Of a stretch of 64,000 bases of DNA, positions 1 through 7,839 are shown piece after piece. The notes beneath the pieces were generated by a model. It did not search any database, had not been told where the DNA came from, and saw nothing but the letters and a program-made list of their open reading frames with translations. The DNA is from Caballeronia sp. BR00000012568055. Lineage in GTDB: Bacteria > Pseudomonadota > Gammaproteobacteria > Burkholderiales > Burkholderiaceae. The first letter of the stretch is position 1; each line of letters begins with the position of its first letter. The stretch covers positions 62,001 through 126,000 of the forward strand of contig NZ_JAQFVG010000358.1 in assembly GCF_029439455.1 (NCBI RefSeq), written 5' to 3'. The position numbers were made by a program, and so were the translations under genes.

Positions 1-485
1 GCGGCCAGCCCGTCTTTCTCGGGGTAATACGCGCGATACGTCGGCCTGGCGGCGGGTTCGTCGTTCTCGATATATTCGGTCGATATCACCGGCCGCACGA
101 AGATAAAGTCATTGTTGAAATACGAGCGATGCAAAATCTGACAGCACACCGAATTAAAAAACGTTTCCGCGCATTCCGGCTGCCGATGCGTCGTCAACAA
201 GCCGATGTAATGCAGCTTGATTTGCTGCCAGATATCGTCGTCGATATTTTCGGCGTCGTATTCATCTTCGAGACTCGTCACACATTCAGCCACCCGATCG
301 TCATACGATGCAATGCGATCGCGCGCGAGCGTTTGAAGCGCGAGCCAGTCGCCTTCTTCGAAATATTGCTTGGCCTGAATCGCGGCATCGCGAAACACGC
401 GGTAGTGGCGATTGAAACCATCGAGCAGCGTTTCGGCCACATCGAAACCGATTTGCGAGGAAAGCAGTTTCGGGAAGTGCTTCAT
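1..485 (-). CDS. aceK: Isocitrate dehydrogenase kinase/phosphatase AceK, N-terminal part (runs off the left edge)
   Basis: The frame starts at ATG 485-483 and stays open to the window edge, giving about 161 N-terminal residues of a protein that is usually near 600. The translation begins [20 protein letters not shown] and contains [50 protein letters not shown] and [14 protein letters not shown], which I recognise as the regulatory N-terminal domain of AceK. AceK phosphorylates and dephosphorylates isocitrate dehydrogenase to divide carbon between the TCA cycle and the glyoxylate shunt. The kinase domain lies outside the window. The start is only 3 nt after the stop of the upstream MerR gene on the same strand, so the two are probably co-transcribed. 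Confidence 0.93.
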   Translation of the reverse strand, partial: MKHFPKLLSSQIGFDVAETLLDGFNRHYRVFRDAAIQAKQYFEEGDWLALQTLARDRIASYDDRVAECVTSLEDEYDAENIDDDIWQQIKLHYIGLLTTHRQPECAETFFNSVCCQILHRSYFNNDFIFVRPVISTEYIENDEPAARPTYRAYYPEKDGLA

Positions 486-488
486 GTG

Positions 489-914
489 TTACGCAGCCTT
501 CGGTTTGCGCCCGCGTTTTTCCGAATCTGCGCTCAATAACGCGCGCGCCTGATCTTCATATGCGGCGAGTTCCGCGAGCGTGGTGTCGAGGTCTTCGCGC
601 TGACGTTCGAGCACTTCGCGGTGCGCGGCGATGGTATCGGCGAAGGCTTGAAGTTGCGCGGTGGTGCCGGTGGGGGAATCGTAGAGATCGAGCAGCGTGC
701 GGATTTCCGAAAGCGTGAAGCCGAGCCGTTTGCCGCGCAAGGTGAGCTTCAAACGCGTGCGGTCGCGCGGCGAATACACGCGCCGCAGACCGTTCGAACC
801 TTCGCGCGCGGGTGCGAGCAAGCCCTGATCTTCGTAGAAGCGAATGGCGCGCGGCGTGACATCGAATTCGCGCGCGAGTTCGGTGATGGTGAAGTGCATG
901 GTGGACTGAGTCAT
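489..914 (-). CDS. MerR-family transcriptional regulator (LiuR-like)
   Basis: 141 residues starting MTQSTMHFTITELAREFDVT. The N-terminal winged HTH (about residues 6-75, with TPRAIRFYEDQGLLAPAREG and RRVYSPRDRTRLKLTLRGKRLGFTLSEI) is typical MerR. A coiled-coil dimerisation helix follows (about 85-125) and the tail is basic (KRGRKPKAA). No effector cysteines are visible, so it is not a metal sensor. It resembles MerR regulators of branched-chain/acyl-CoA catabolism (LiuR type), which is inference. The ATG at 914 was preferred over a longer upstream extension because the extension would run through the promoter/operator at 940-971. ATG 899 is a possible internal alternative. It is divergent from the MBL-fold gene and directly upstream of aceK. 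Confidence 0.88.
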   Translation of the reverse strand: MTQSTMHFTITELAREFDVTPRAIRFYEDQGLLAPAREGSNGLRRVYSPRDRTRLKLTLRGKRLGFTLSEIRTLLDLYDSPTGTTAQLQAFADTIAAHREVLERQREDLDTTLAELAAYEDQARALLSADSEKRGRKPKAA

Positions 915-939
915 CGCCGGGCGTGTTTTCTCGCGCAAC

Positions 940-971
940 GTTAGAATGTGGAAGTTAACGTTATCGTCAAC
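940..971 (-). promoter_or_regulatory. MerR-type promoter with central dyad operator
   Basis: An inverted repeat, GTTAACG (954-960), TTAT spacer, CGTCAAC (965-971), has one mismatch between arms. Read on the minus strand, TTGACG (970-965) is a good -35, followed by 19 nt and TCTAAC (945-940) as the -10. A 19-bp spacer with a dyad inside it is the hallmark of promoters controlled by MerR proteins. It lies between the merR gene and the divergent MBL-fold gene and could control both. Assignment to the adjacent regulator is inference. Confidence 0.6.
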
Positions 972-1015
972 TTGATCAAATTGCAACGCGGCGCAAACCC
1001 GGAGACACGGATCAC

Positions 1016-2089
1016 ATGAACGCACTCGAACATCAACTCGACTATGTTTTCGGCGATACCTTGCCCGAGGCCGGTCATGTGAAGGAAGTCGCGCCGGGCG
1101 TGTTGTGGCTGCGCATGCCGTTGCCGTTCGCGCTCGATCACATCAATCTCTGGCTGCTGCGCGATGAAATCGATGGCGTGCAAGGCTGGACCGTGGTCGA
1201 TTGCGGCATTTCGGACGCCACGATCCGCAGCAACTGGGAACGCGTATTCGACGAAGCGCTCGACGGTCTGCCCGTGCTGCGCGTAATCGTCACGCATTGC
1301 CATCCGGACCATCTCGGCCTCGCGGACTGGATCTGCAACGGTGGCGACAAGCAGCGCTGGAACGTGCGCCTGTGGATATCGCTTGGCGAATACGCGATGG
1401 GCCGCGTGATGGCCGCAGGCGATGGCTCGAACGCAGGCGGCGAGCGCGCCGCGCTGCATTTCGCAACGCACGGCCTCACTGACGAAGCATCGCTCGATGC
1501 GTTACGCAAACGCGATAGCTATTACCCGACTCTCGTGCCATCGATCCCGCTCGAATACCGGCGCATTCGCGATGGCGATCGCATCGAAATTGGCGGGCGT
1601 GATTGGGAAGTAGTGTCGGGCTACGGTCACTCACCCGAACATAGCGCGCTGTACAACGCGCAAGACAAGCTGCTGATTTCCGGCGATATGGTCTTGCCGC
1701 GTATTTCGACGAACGTGTCGGTGTTCGGACTTGAACCGGAAGGCAATCCGCTTGCGCTGTATCTGGAATCGCTCGGGCGTTACGAATCGATGGCGGAGGA
1801 CGTGCTTGCGTTGCCGTCGCATGGCAAGCCGTTTCGCGGCGTGAAGACGCGGATTGGTCAATTACGCGATCATCATCGCGCGCGTTTGGCGGAAGTGCGC
1901 GAGGCGTGCGCGGAAAAGCCATGCAGCGCGGCGGATATCGTGCCGCTCATGTTCAAACGCAAGCTCGATATCCATCAAATGACGTTCGCGCTCGGTGAAG
2001 CGCTGGCGCATCTGAATCTGCTCTGGCTCGATGGCACGCTGAAACGCCAGACCGGCGACGATGGCGTGATTCGGTTCGCGCCGGTCTGA
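1016..2089 (+). CDS. MBL-fold metallo-hydrolase
   Basis: 357 residues. The metal-binding motif THCHPDHLG (His94, His96, Asp98, His99) follows a beta-strand, and later HSPEHSALY, LISGDMVLP and ALPSHGKPF supply the further His/Asp ligands expected for a dinuclear metallo-beta-lactamase fold. The C-terminal region (about 280-350) is helical and resembles the extension seen in glyoxalase-II-like/beta-lactamase-like hydrolases often found near acyl-CoA catabolism genes. The substrate cannot be told from sequence. A GGAGAC ribosome-binding site precedes the ATG. It is divergent from the MerR gene and probably shares its operator. It converges with the dppA-like gene, with 6 bp between the stops. 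Confidence 0.88.
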   Translation: MNALEHQLDYVFGDTLPEAGHVKEVAPGVLWLRMPLPFALDHINLWLLRDEIDGVQGWTVVDCGISDATIRSNWERVFDEALDGLPVLRVIVTHCHPDHLGLADWICNGGDKQRWNVRLWISLGEYAMGRVMAAGDGSNAGGERAALHFATHGLTDEASLDALRKRDSYYPTLVPSIPLEYRRIRDGDRIEIGGRDWEVVSGYGHSPEHSALYNAQDKLLISGDMVLPRISTNVSVFGLEPEGNPLALYLESLGRYESMAEDVLALPSHGKPFRGVKTRIGQLRDHHRARLAEVREACAEKPCSAADIVPLMFKRKLDIHQMTFALGEALAHLNLLWLDGTLKRQTGDDGVIRFAPV

Positions 2090-2095
2090 CTTCAC

Positions 2096-3682
2096 TTACT
2101 GCACGCTCACCGCCCCAAAATTCACCCGCCCAAACTGACTCACGCTATACCCGCTGACGTTGCCCCGCGTCAGCGCATAAGCCGTCGGATAAACCAGCGG
2201 AATCCACACCGCCTGATCGTGGATGATCTTCTGCGCATCGATATAAGCCTTCGTGCGCTTGCTGACGTCAGCCGTGGTCTTGCCGTCTGAAATCGCCTTG
2301 TCGAGCGTTGGATCGCAGTATCGGGCGAAGTTGATGCCGGACTTCACCGCGTTGCAGCTAAAGAGTGGCGAAAGATAGTTGTCCGGATCGCCGTTGTCGC
2401 CGGCCCAGCCCATGAACAGCATATCGTGGTGGCCTTGCTTGGCTTCCTTGATCAGCTCGCCCCATTCGATCACCTTCACCTGCGCCTTCACGCCGATTTT
2501 CGCGAGATCGGCTTGCAGCAATTCCGCGCCGGCCTTCGGATTCGGATTGAGCACGCTGCCGTTCGGACGCACCCAGATCGTCGTCTCGAAACCGTTCGGC
2601 AAACCTGCATCGGCGAGCAGCTTTTTGGCGGCATCGGGCGAATACTTGTATGCAGCGATGTTCTTGTCGTAGCTCCACGTGTTCGGCGGGTACGGGTTCA
2701 CCGCCGCCGTGCCCGTATTCTCGAACACGGTCTTCATATACGTCGTGCGATCGAACGCCATGTTGAGCGCCTGACGCACCTTCGGATTATCCAGCGGCTT
2801 CTTCTCCGTATTCAACGCGACGAAGGCCGTCATGAACGCGGGCGTTTCGCTGACCTTGAGCGACTTGTCCTTCTTCGCATCGAGCACGTCCTGCGGCTTC
2901 GGCGATAGCGCGATCTGGCATTCGCCCGCCTTGATCTTCTGCGCGCGCACGGTGGCGTCCGGCGTGATCGCGTAGATCAATCGATCGATCTTCGGCTTCG
3001 GTCCCCAGTACGTCGGATTCACGTCATAACGGATCACCGCGTCCTTCGTATAGCTCTTGAGCACGAACGGGCCGGTGCCGATCGGCTTGGCATTCAGATC
3101 GTTTTGCTGATTGGCCTTGAGCAACTTGTCCGCATATTCCGACGAATAGATCGATGCGAAGCCCATCGTGAGAATCGGCACGAAGGTGGCGTTCGGCTCG
3201 TTCAGTTCGAACTTGACGGTTTGATCGTCCACTTTGCTGACGGACTTGATCAGCTTCACGAGACCCATCGACTGTGCGTGCGGGAAGCCGCTCGCGCCCG
3301 CAACCTTGTGCCACGGATTGCTGTCGGACAGCATGCGTTCGAAGGTGAAGACGACGTCATCGGCATTGAGCGCGCGCGTCGGCTTGAACCAGTCGGCGGT
3401 CTGAAACTGCACGTTCGGACGCAGATGGAACGTGACGCTCAGGCCGTCGCTGCTGACGTCCCACTTGTCTGCGAGCGCGGGCACGACTTTCTTCTGCGCT
3501 TCATCGTAGGACACGAGCGTATTGAAGATGACATCCGCCGATGCATTGGTCGTTACCAGCGAATTGAATTGCACGACATCGAAACCATCCGGGCTCGATT
3601 CGGTACACACGGTCAGCGGCTTGGCAAACGCCAGAACCGGAGACAAGGCCAAAGCTACGGCAGCGAATTGTTTCAGACGCAT
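2096..3682 (-). CDS. dppA: ABC transporter substrate-binding protein, dipeptide/oligopeptide type
   Basis: 528 residues with a Sec signal peptide (MRLKQFAAVALALSPVLAFA) and the family-5 solute-binding (SBP_bac_5) pattern: CTESSPDGFDVVQFNS, VVPALADKWDVSSDGLSVTFHLRPNVQFQ, NADDVVFTFERM, GTGPFVLKSYTKDAVIRYDVNPTYWG and RQALNMAFDRTTYM. Length and motifs fit periplasmic DppA, which delivers dipeptides or haem to a DppBCDF importer. No permease or ATPase genes follow within the window (downstream is the convergent MBL gene), so it is an orphan binding protein here. Ribosome-binding site GGGAG is 7 nt upstream of the ATG. The 15-bp palindrome at 3693-3707 sits in its leader. Confidence 0.9.
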   Translation of the reverse strand: MRLKQFAAVALALSPVLAFAKPLTVCTESSPDGFDVVQFNSLVTTNASADVIFNTLVSYDEAQKKVVPALADKWDVSSDGLSVTFHLRPNVQFQTADWFKPTRALNADDVVFTFERMLSDSNPWHKVAGASGFPHAQSMGLVKLIKSVSKVDDQTVKFELNEPNATFVPILTMGFASIYSSEYADKLLKANQQNDLNAKPIGTGPFVLKSYTKDAVIRYDVNPTYWGPKPKIDRLIYAITPDATVRAQKIKAGECQIALSPKPQDVLDAKKDKSLKVSETPAFMTAFVALNTEKKPLDNPKVRQALNMAFDRTTYMKTVFENTGTAAVNPYPPNTWSYDKNIAAYKYSPDAAKKLLADAGLPNGFETTIWVRPNGSVLNPNPKAGAELLQADLAKIGVKAQVKVIEWGELIKEAKQGHHDMLFMGWAGDNGDPDNYLSPLFSCNAVKSGINFARYCDPTLDKAISDGKTTADVSKRTKAYIDAQKIIHDQAVWIPLVYPTAYALTRGNVSGYSVSQFGRVNFGAVSVQ

Positions 3683-3692
3683 GAGATCTCCC

Positions 3693-3707
3693 GTGACCCT
3701 GGGTCAC
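3693..3707. promoter_or_regulatory. Perfect 7-1-7 palindrome upstream of dppA
   Basis: GTGACCCTGGGTCAC is a perfect inverted repeat with a 1-nt centre. It lies 11 nt upstream of the dppA ATG. On the minus strand a TATACC hexamer (3718-3713) just upstream would place the transcription start inside the palindrome, so it could be a repressor operator. No regulator gene is adjacent. The -35 is not convincing. Confidence 0.4.
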
Positions 3708-3892
3708 ACAACGGTATAGCGGATTGTTTTTGTGGCGTTCGTATGACTTGGCGCGAAAGAATGTCCGACAAAAGAGCAAGCATCGCGCCCGCGCGGCCAG
3801 ATTAGCGAAATGATCGATGATCGACAACGATTCGATCGACATACGCATATATTCGCGGCTTGCCGAGTCGGGCCGCATCAGGCTAAACTTGC

Positions 3893-4046
3893 GCCGTCTT
3901 TGGGGAGTAGCCTTCCTTCCGCAATGGGAGGAGAACGCGTCAACATCCTCGGCTATCGTGCCGTGGCGCGTTCGACCGGTCCGGTTTGGCGAGACCATCG
4001 ATGCGGCATGTCGTTCCTGGTCGGACGAGGCATGGCGCATCGTGGT
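3893..4046 (+). ncRNA. yybP-ykoY (manganese-sensing) riboswitch
   Basis: The leader of the cation antiporter carries the conserved blocks of this class in order: GGGGAGTAGCC (from 3902), a short hairpin (CTTCCTTCC...GGGAGGAG), GCGTCAACATCCTCGG (3937-3952), CGTGCCGTGGCGCG, and GGCGAGACC (3988-3996). The last block is followed by a long hairpin closed by CGATGCG (3999-4005) and CGCATCG (4036-4042). This is the architecture of the E. coli mntP/alx leaders. Known members bind Mn2+ and switch on exporters. A T-rich stretch (about 4146-4152) after a GC hairpin lies just before the gene and could be the expression platform. The remaining leader (3708-3892 and 4047-4171) holds no gene I can support. 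Confidence 0.85.
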
Positions 4047-4171
4047 TCGCTGACGTCCGACCTCGGAAACATCGTGTCCCCACAAAAACTATATCTTCCC
4101 CTCGCGCGGTTGCACGCGCGTCTCTCGCACGCGCTTCATCGCTCATTTTTTTGTTCGATGCGAGGTGCCGC

Positions 4172-5182
4172 ATGACGTGGCTATTCATCGAACTCGCGTT
4201 GATGCTCGCGGTCATTCTGATCGCCTCCGAACTCTTCACCAATGCGCTCGAACATCTCGGCGAACGGCTCGGCATTTCCGAAGGCGTGACCGGTTCGCTG
4301 TTCGCCGCGGTCGGCACGGCGCTGCCTGAAACCACGGTGCCGATCATCGCGTTATTGGGCGGCACGCCGAGCCGCGCGGTCAACGAGGAAATCGGCGTCG
4401 GCGCGATTCTCGGCGCGCCGTTGATGCTGGCCACGCTGTCCACGTTTCTGATGACGCTGGCCATCATCAAGTCGCGCGGTTTGAAAGGGCGCGTGGTGCC
4501 CGAGCGCACGGGTTTCACGCGCGATCTCAACTTCTTCCTGTTCGCATTCCTGATCGCCTGCGGCGCGATGTTCGTGCCGCATCACGCGTGGGAAGTGCGC
4601 GCGTTGTTCTCGGCGGGATTGGTCGGCGTGTACGTGACGTATGTGATCTGCACGTTCCGCGCGTCGGCGTCATTGGTCGAAAGCGGGCACGGCACGGAAG
4701 CGCCGGAAGCGTTGTTCATCACGCGCATCGGTCTGAAGACGTCGCTTGGGTCGATCATGTTGCAGTTTCTGATCGGCATCGTGTTGCTGGTCGGCGGCGC
4801 GAAGGGCTTCATTCACGGCGTCGAAGGCGTGTCGCAGGTGTTGGGCGTGTCGGCGCTGCTGCTGTCGCTGATCATCATTCCGATTGCCACCGAGTTGCCG
4901 GAGAAGGTGAACAGCATCATCTGGGCGCGTCGCGGCAAGGACACGCTCGCGTTCGGCAATATCACCGGCGCGATGGTGTTTCAGGGCACGTTGCTGCCCG
5001 CGATCGGCATTATGTTGACGCCGTGGGAACCGCGTATCGAAGTGCTGACGGGCGTATTGATTACGCTGGCCGCTGCCGCGTGGCTGCGGTTCAATGCACG
5101 GGTGAATGGGGTGGTGCTGTGGGCGTTGCTGGGGAATGGCGCGCTTTATGTGGCGTATTTGACGTTGACGCTTGGGCGCTAA
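4172..5182 (+). CDS. CaCA-family sodium/cation antiporter, probable Mn2+/Ca2+ exporter
   Basis: 336 residues, about ten membrane helices. The two alpha-repeats of the calcium/cation antiporter superfamily are visible: GSLFAAVGTALPETTVPIIALLGG (about 44-67) and LLLSLIIIPIATELPEKVNSIIWARRG (about 230-256), each with the acidic residue expected in the ion site. The ATG at 4172 was chosen because GAGGTG lies 5 nt upstream and the hydrophobic N-terminus starts there. Longer in-frame starts would translate the riboswitch. The yybP-ykoY leader suggests manganese-induced export, although the family name would predict Na+/Ca2+ exchange. Confidence 0.87.
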   Translation: MTWLFIELALMLAVILIASELFTNALEHLGERLGISEGVTGSLFAAVGTALPETTVPIIALLGGTPSRAVNEEIGVGAILGAPLMLATLSTFLMTLAIIKSRGLKGRVVPERTGFTRDLNFFLFAFLIACGAMFVPHHAWEVRALFSAGLVGVYVTYVICTFRASASLVESGHGTEAPEALFITRIGLKTSLGSIMLQFLIGIVLLVGGAKGFIHGVEGVSQVLGVSALLLSLIIIPIATELPEKVNSIIWARRGKDTLAFGNITGAMVFQGTLLPAIGIMLTPWEPRIEVLTGVLITLAAAAWLRFNARVNGVVLWALLGNGALYVAYLTLTLGR

Positions 5183-5213
5183 TCACGCGCTAGTCACACG
5201 GTAATCAGCCCTC

Positions 5214-5246
5214 CAAATAAAAAATGCCCGCACGAGGCGGGCATCA
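5214..5246 (-). terminator. Intrinsic terminator after the ATP-grasp gene
   Basis: Stem ATGCCCGC (5224-5231), loop ACGAG, GCGGGCAT (5237-5244). On the minus strand it is followed by a T-rich run, so it ends the minus-strand glycosylation cassette about 100 bp after its last stop codon. It also separates that cassette from the plus-strand antiporter. Confidence 0.8.
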
Positions 5247-5346
5247 AGAGCGAAGCCGCGCCTCTGATCCTGGCGCGTCGTTCTTGTTGTTCTTATTAAG
5301 GTTATCGGAGCGTGGCGGGGAAACTTTAGCCGCCCGCTTCGATTTT

Positions 5347-6684
5347 TTACGATACCCCTTCGACCGACCGTTCACGCACGTCGGACGCACCGCGCGCGTT
5401 CATCGATTCGGCCTGCTGCGTCAGCATTTCGATCATGCTGCAATCGAATGTCGGGATGCCAAGGCGCTTCGTTACATCCAGCCGCTCGCGGAAGCTATCG
5501 TCGATGAAAATCGCGTCCGGCTCGGCGATGTAATCCGCCTTGCTCTCGCCGTCGCGCAGATGAATCACACGATCGAACAATCCGCTCAGGCGATGCCGCC
5601 GCAGCGTCGCATTCAAATCCGACGCGTGTCGCGTAATCAGATTCACGCGCTTGCCCGCGTTGAGGCACTGGAAAATCAGCGCGACAAGACGCGTGTTGAC
5701 GGCGTCGCCAAGAATCAGCGTGTCGTCCAGATCGACATACAGCGTGGCAAAGGAAATTGAATGCCGATAACGATTCACCAGCGCGCGATCGATTTCCACT
5801 TCACCGGGATTCACCAGAATGCCGAGCGGTTTGCGTTCGTGCTCGAAAATGCTCATCAGCGGAAAATTCACGCCAGTCACGCGATGCAGCGCCATCGCGC
5901 CCGCAATTCGCGGTGCGACTTCGAGCAGCGTCAGTTCGCCGTTCGCGGCGCGCTTGAGCTGAAAAAACCACGCGCCGCGCAGACCAAGACGCGCGCCGAT
6001 TTTCGCGGCAAGCGCGGGCACGCCTTCGATATCCTGCGTGATCGAATTCACCGAAATGCCGTTGCGCACGCGCCTGCGTCCGCGCGCCTGCGCGAACAGC
6101 AGACCACGCTCGCGGTCGGAGAAGCAATCGACCGTGTATTCCTCGCCCGGCAAAAATTCGCAGATGATCGATCCGGGCACGTCCGCAAGCGCCGCATCCA
6201 GTTGTTCGCGATTCTCGATACGCCGCGCCCCGAACGATCCCTGCCCGCGATCCGGCTTCACGAAGACGGGAAAACGATCGACATCGGCGGCATCGGCATA
6301 AAGATGCGGCACCGCGACGATGCCCGTCAGCGCCGCATAGGTCTGCGACTTCGAGCGCGTGATTTCGCACGCCTCACGCGGCGAAGTGATGACCGCGGCG
6401 CTCAACTGATCCGAGACGCGCGACAGCGCCACGATGACATCGTCATATGCCGGAATGATGTAGTCGATCGACAGCGTTTCGCACAGATCCTGCAACGCGG
6501 GCAGCCAGTTCGGATCGCCGATATGCGGCAGGCGATGGTACTCGCCATACGCAAACTTGCCGTGATTGGGAATGTCCTGTCCCGCGCCGAACAGCCGGAC
6601 TTCCTTGCAATCCTTCAGCGCGTGTTGAATCTCCAGGCCGATCTCGGTGCCCGCCGGAAACACCAGCACATGACGCGCGCTCAT
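5347..6684 (-). CDS. ATP-grasp ligase fused to a HAD-type domain
   Basis: 445 residues from ATG 6684, which overlaps the aminotransferase stop in an ATGA, so the two are translationally coupled. Residues 1-300 form a carbamoyl-phosphate-synthase/PylC-like ATP-grasp unit: FPVFVKPDRGQGSFGARRI (Lys143), IICEFLPGEEYTVDCF and LTLLEVAPRIAGAMALHRVTGVN (metal-binding Glu255). Residues 314-440 are a HAD domain with LYVDLDDTLILGDAVN (DxDxT 318-322) and AIFIDDSFRERLDV. ATP-grasp enzymes join a carboxylate to an amine, and HAD domains usually hydrolyse phosphate esters. Beside a sugar 4-aminotransferase and a glycosyltransferase it may acylate an amino sugar or handle its precursor. That role is inference. 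Confidence 0.8.
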   Translation of the reverse strand: MSARHVLVFPAGTEIGLEIQHALKDCKEVRLFGAGQDIPNHGKFAYGEYHRLPHIGDPNWLPALQDLCETLSIDYIIPAYDDVIVALSRVSDQLSAAVITSPREACEITRSKSQTYAALTGIVAVPHLYADAADVDRFPVFVKPDRGQGSFGARRIENREQLDAALADVPGSIICEFLPGEEYTVDCFSDRERGLLFAQARGRRRVRNGISVNSITQDIEGVPALAAKIGARLGLRGAWFFQLKRAANGELTLLEVAPRIAGAMALHRVTGVNFPLMSIFEHERKPLGILVNPGEVEIDRALVNRYRHSISFATLYVDLDDTLILGDAVNTRLVALIFQCLNAGKRVNLITRHASDLNATLRRHRLSGLFDRVIHLRDGESKADYIAEPDAIFIDDSFRERLDVTKRLGIPTFDCSMIEMLTQQAESMNARGASDVRERSVEGVS

Positions 6685-7829
6685 TTGATCCCCGCGATGA
6701 CGTCGCAGATGCGATCGACCTGAGCCGCCGTGAGGTCGGCGAACATCGGCAGACAAAGGATGCGCCGCGACGCCTGCGTGGCGACCGGCAGATTCTCTTT
6801 GTTGGCGGAAGGCAAACCGCGATACATCGGGAATTCGGAGATCAGCGGGTAGAAGTAGCGGCGTGCGTAGATATCGTGTTGCTTGAAGTGATCGTAGAGC
6901 GCGTCGCGGTCGATCGGGAAATCGTCTTCGACCTGAATGGCGAAGTACGCGTGATTGGCGACCTTCTCGCTGCCCTTCGGCAGACAGCGGATGCCGCGCA
7001 CGCCGGCCAGCCGCTCGCGATATTGGGCGTCGAAATCCGCGCGGCGCGCGAGTGCGTGATCGATATGTTTGAGCTGCAACATGCCGAAAGCCGCGTTGAT
7101 TTCGCTCATCTTGCCGTTGATGCCGGGCGCGACCACCGTCACTTCATCGACGAAACCGAAGTTCTTCAGGTGATCGATGCGCTGCTTGGTCTTCGCGTCC
7201 GGGCAGATGATCGCGCCGCCTTCGAAGGTGTTGAAGACCTTGGTCGCGTGAAAGCTCAGCACGGACAGATCGCCGTTCGACAGTACGCTGCCGTTTTCCG
7301 TCTGCACGCCGAACGCGTGCGCGGCGTCGTAGATCACCTTCAGGTTGTAGTTGTCGGCGATCTTCTGAATCGCATCGACGTTGCACGGGCGGCCGTAGCA
7401 GTGAACCGGCATGATCGCCGTGGTCTGCGGCGTGATCGCAGCTTCGATGCGCGCCGGGTCGAGATTGAGCGTGTTCGGATCGACATCGACGAATACGGGT
7501 TTGATCCCGTTCCACAGCAGCGAGTGCGCGGTCGCCACGAACGAGTAGGGCGTCGTGATGACTTCGCCGGTGATGCGCAGCGCCTGAAGCGCGGTCACCA
7601 GCGCGAGCGTGCCGTTGGCGAACAGCGAAAGATGCGGCACACCGAGGTATTCGCACAGCGCGCGCTCGAACTGCTGATGGAACGGTCCGGCGTTCGTCAG
7701 CACCTTGCTCGACCAGATTTCTTCGAGATAAGGCAGGAATTCGTTCAGCGGCGGGAGATAAGGCTGAGTGACATAGATGCGGTCACTCACCAGATTCGTT
7801 GTGGCTTGCGACGGAAGGCTGGCGGTCAT
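6681..7829 (-). CDS. vioA: DegT/DnrJ/EryC1/StrS aminotransferase, VioA-like (dTDP-4-amino-4,6-dideoxyglucose forming)
   Basis: 382 residues. PLP-dependent sugar aminotransferase with the Schiff-base lysine in LSFHATKVFNTFEGGA (Lys197), plus NGTLALVTALQAL, ITTPYSFVATAHSLLWNGIKPVFVDVD, MPVHCYGRPCNVD and GINGKMSEINAAFGMLQL. The N-terminal YLPPLNEFLPYLEEIWSSKVLTNAGPFHQQFE closely matches my memory of VioA, which aminates dTDP-4-keto-6-deoxyglucose. The symbol is used in that sense, and a neighbouring specificity such as FdtB/QdtB is possible. The gene is 10 nt downstream of the glycosyltransferase and overlaps the ATP-grasp gene. Flagellins of several Burkholderia carry acylated 4-amino-4,6-dideoxyglucose, which fits this context. 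Confidence 0.82.
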   Translation of the reverse strand: MTASLPSQATTNLVSDRIYVTQPYLPPLNEFLPYLEEIWSSKVLTNAGPFHQQFERALCEYLGVPHLSLFANGTLALVTALQALRITGEVITTPYSFVATAHSLLWNGIKPVFVDVDPNTLNLDPARIEAAITPQTTAIMPVHCYGRPCNVDAIQKIADNYNLKVIYDAAHAFGVQTENGSVLSNGDLSVLSFHATKVFNTFEGGAIICPDAKTKQRIDHLKNFGFVDEVTVVAPGINGKMSEINAAFGMLQLKHIDHALARRADFDAQYRERLAGVRGIRCLPKGSEKVANHAYFAIQVEDDFPIDRDALYDHFKQHDIYARRYFYPLISEFPMYRGLPSANKENLPVATQASRRILCLPMFADLTAAQVDRICDVIAGIK

Positions 7830-7839
7830 GGCGTGCCCC

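Noticed and set aside
129-539. Long plus-strand open frame over aceK
   Set aside because: Frame antisense to aceK; the minus-strand translation matches a known family and this one does not.
3986-4171. N-terminal extension of the CaCA antiporter
   Set aside because: It would translate the riboswitch; the hydrophobic N-terminus and GAGGTG support the start at 4172.
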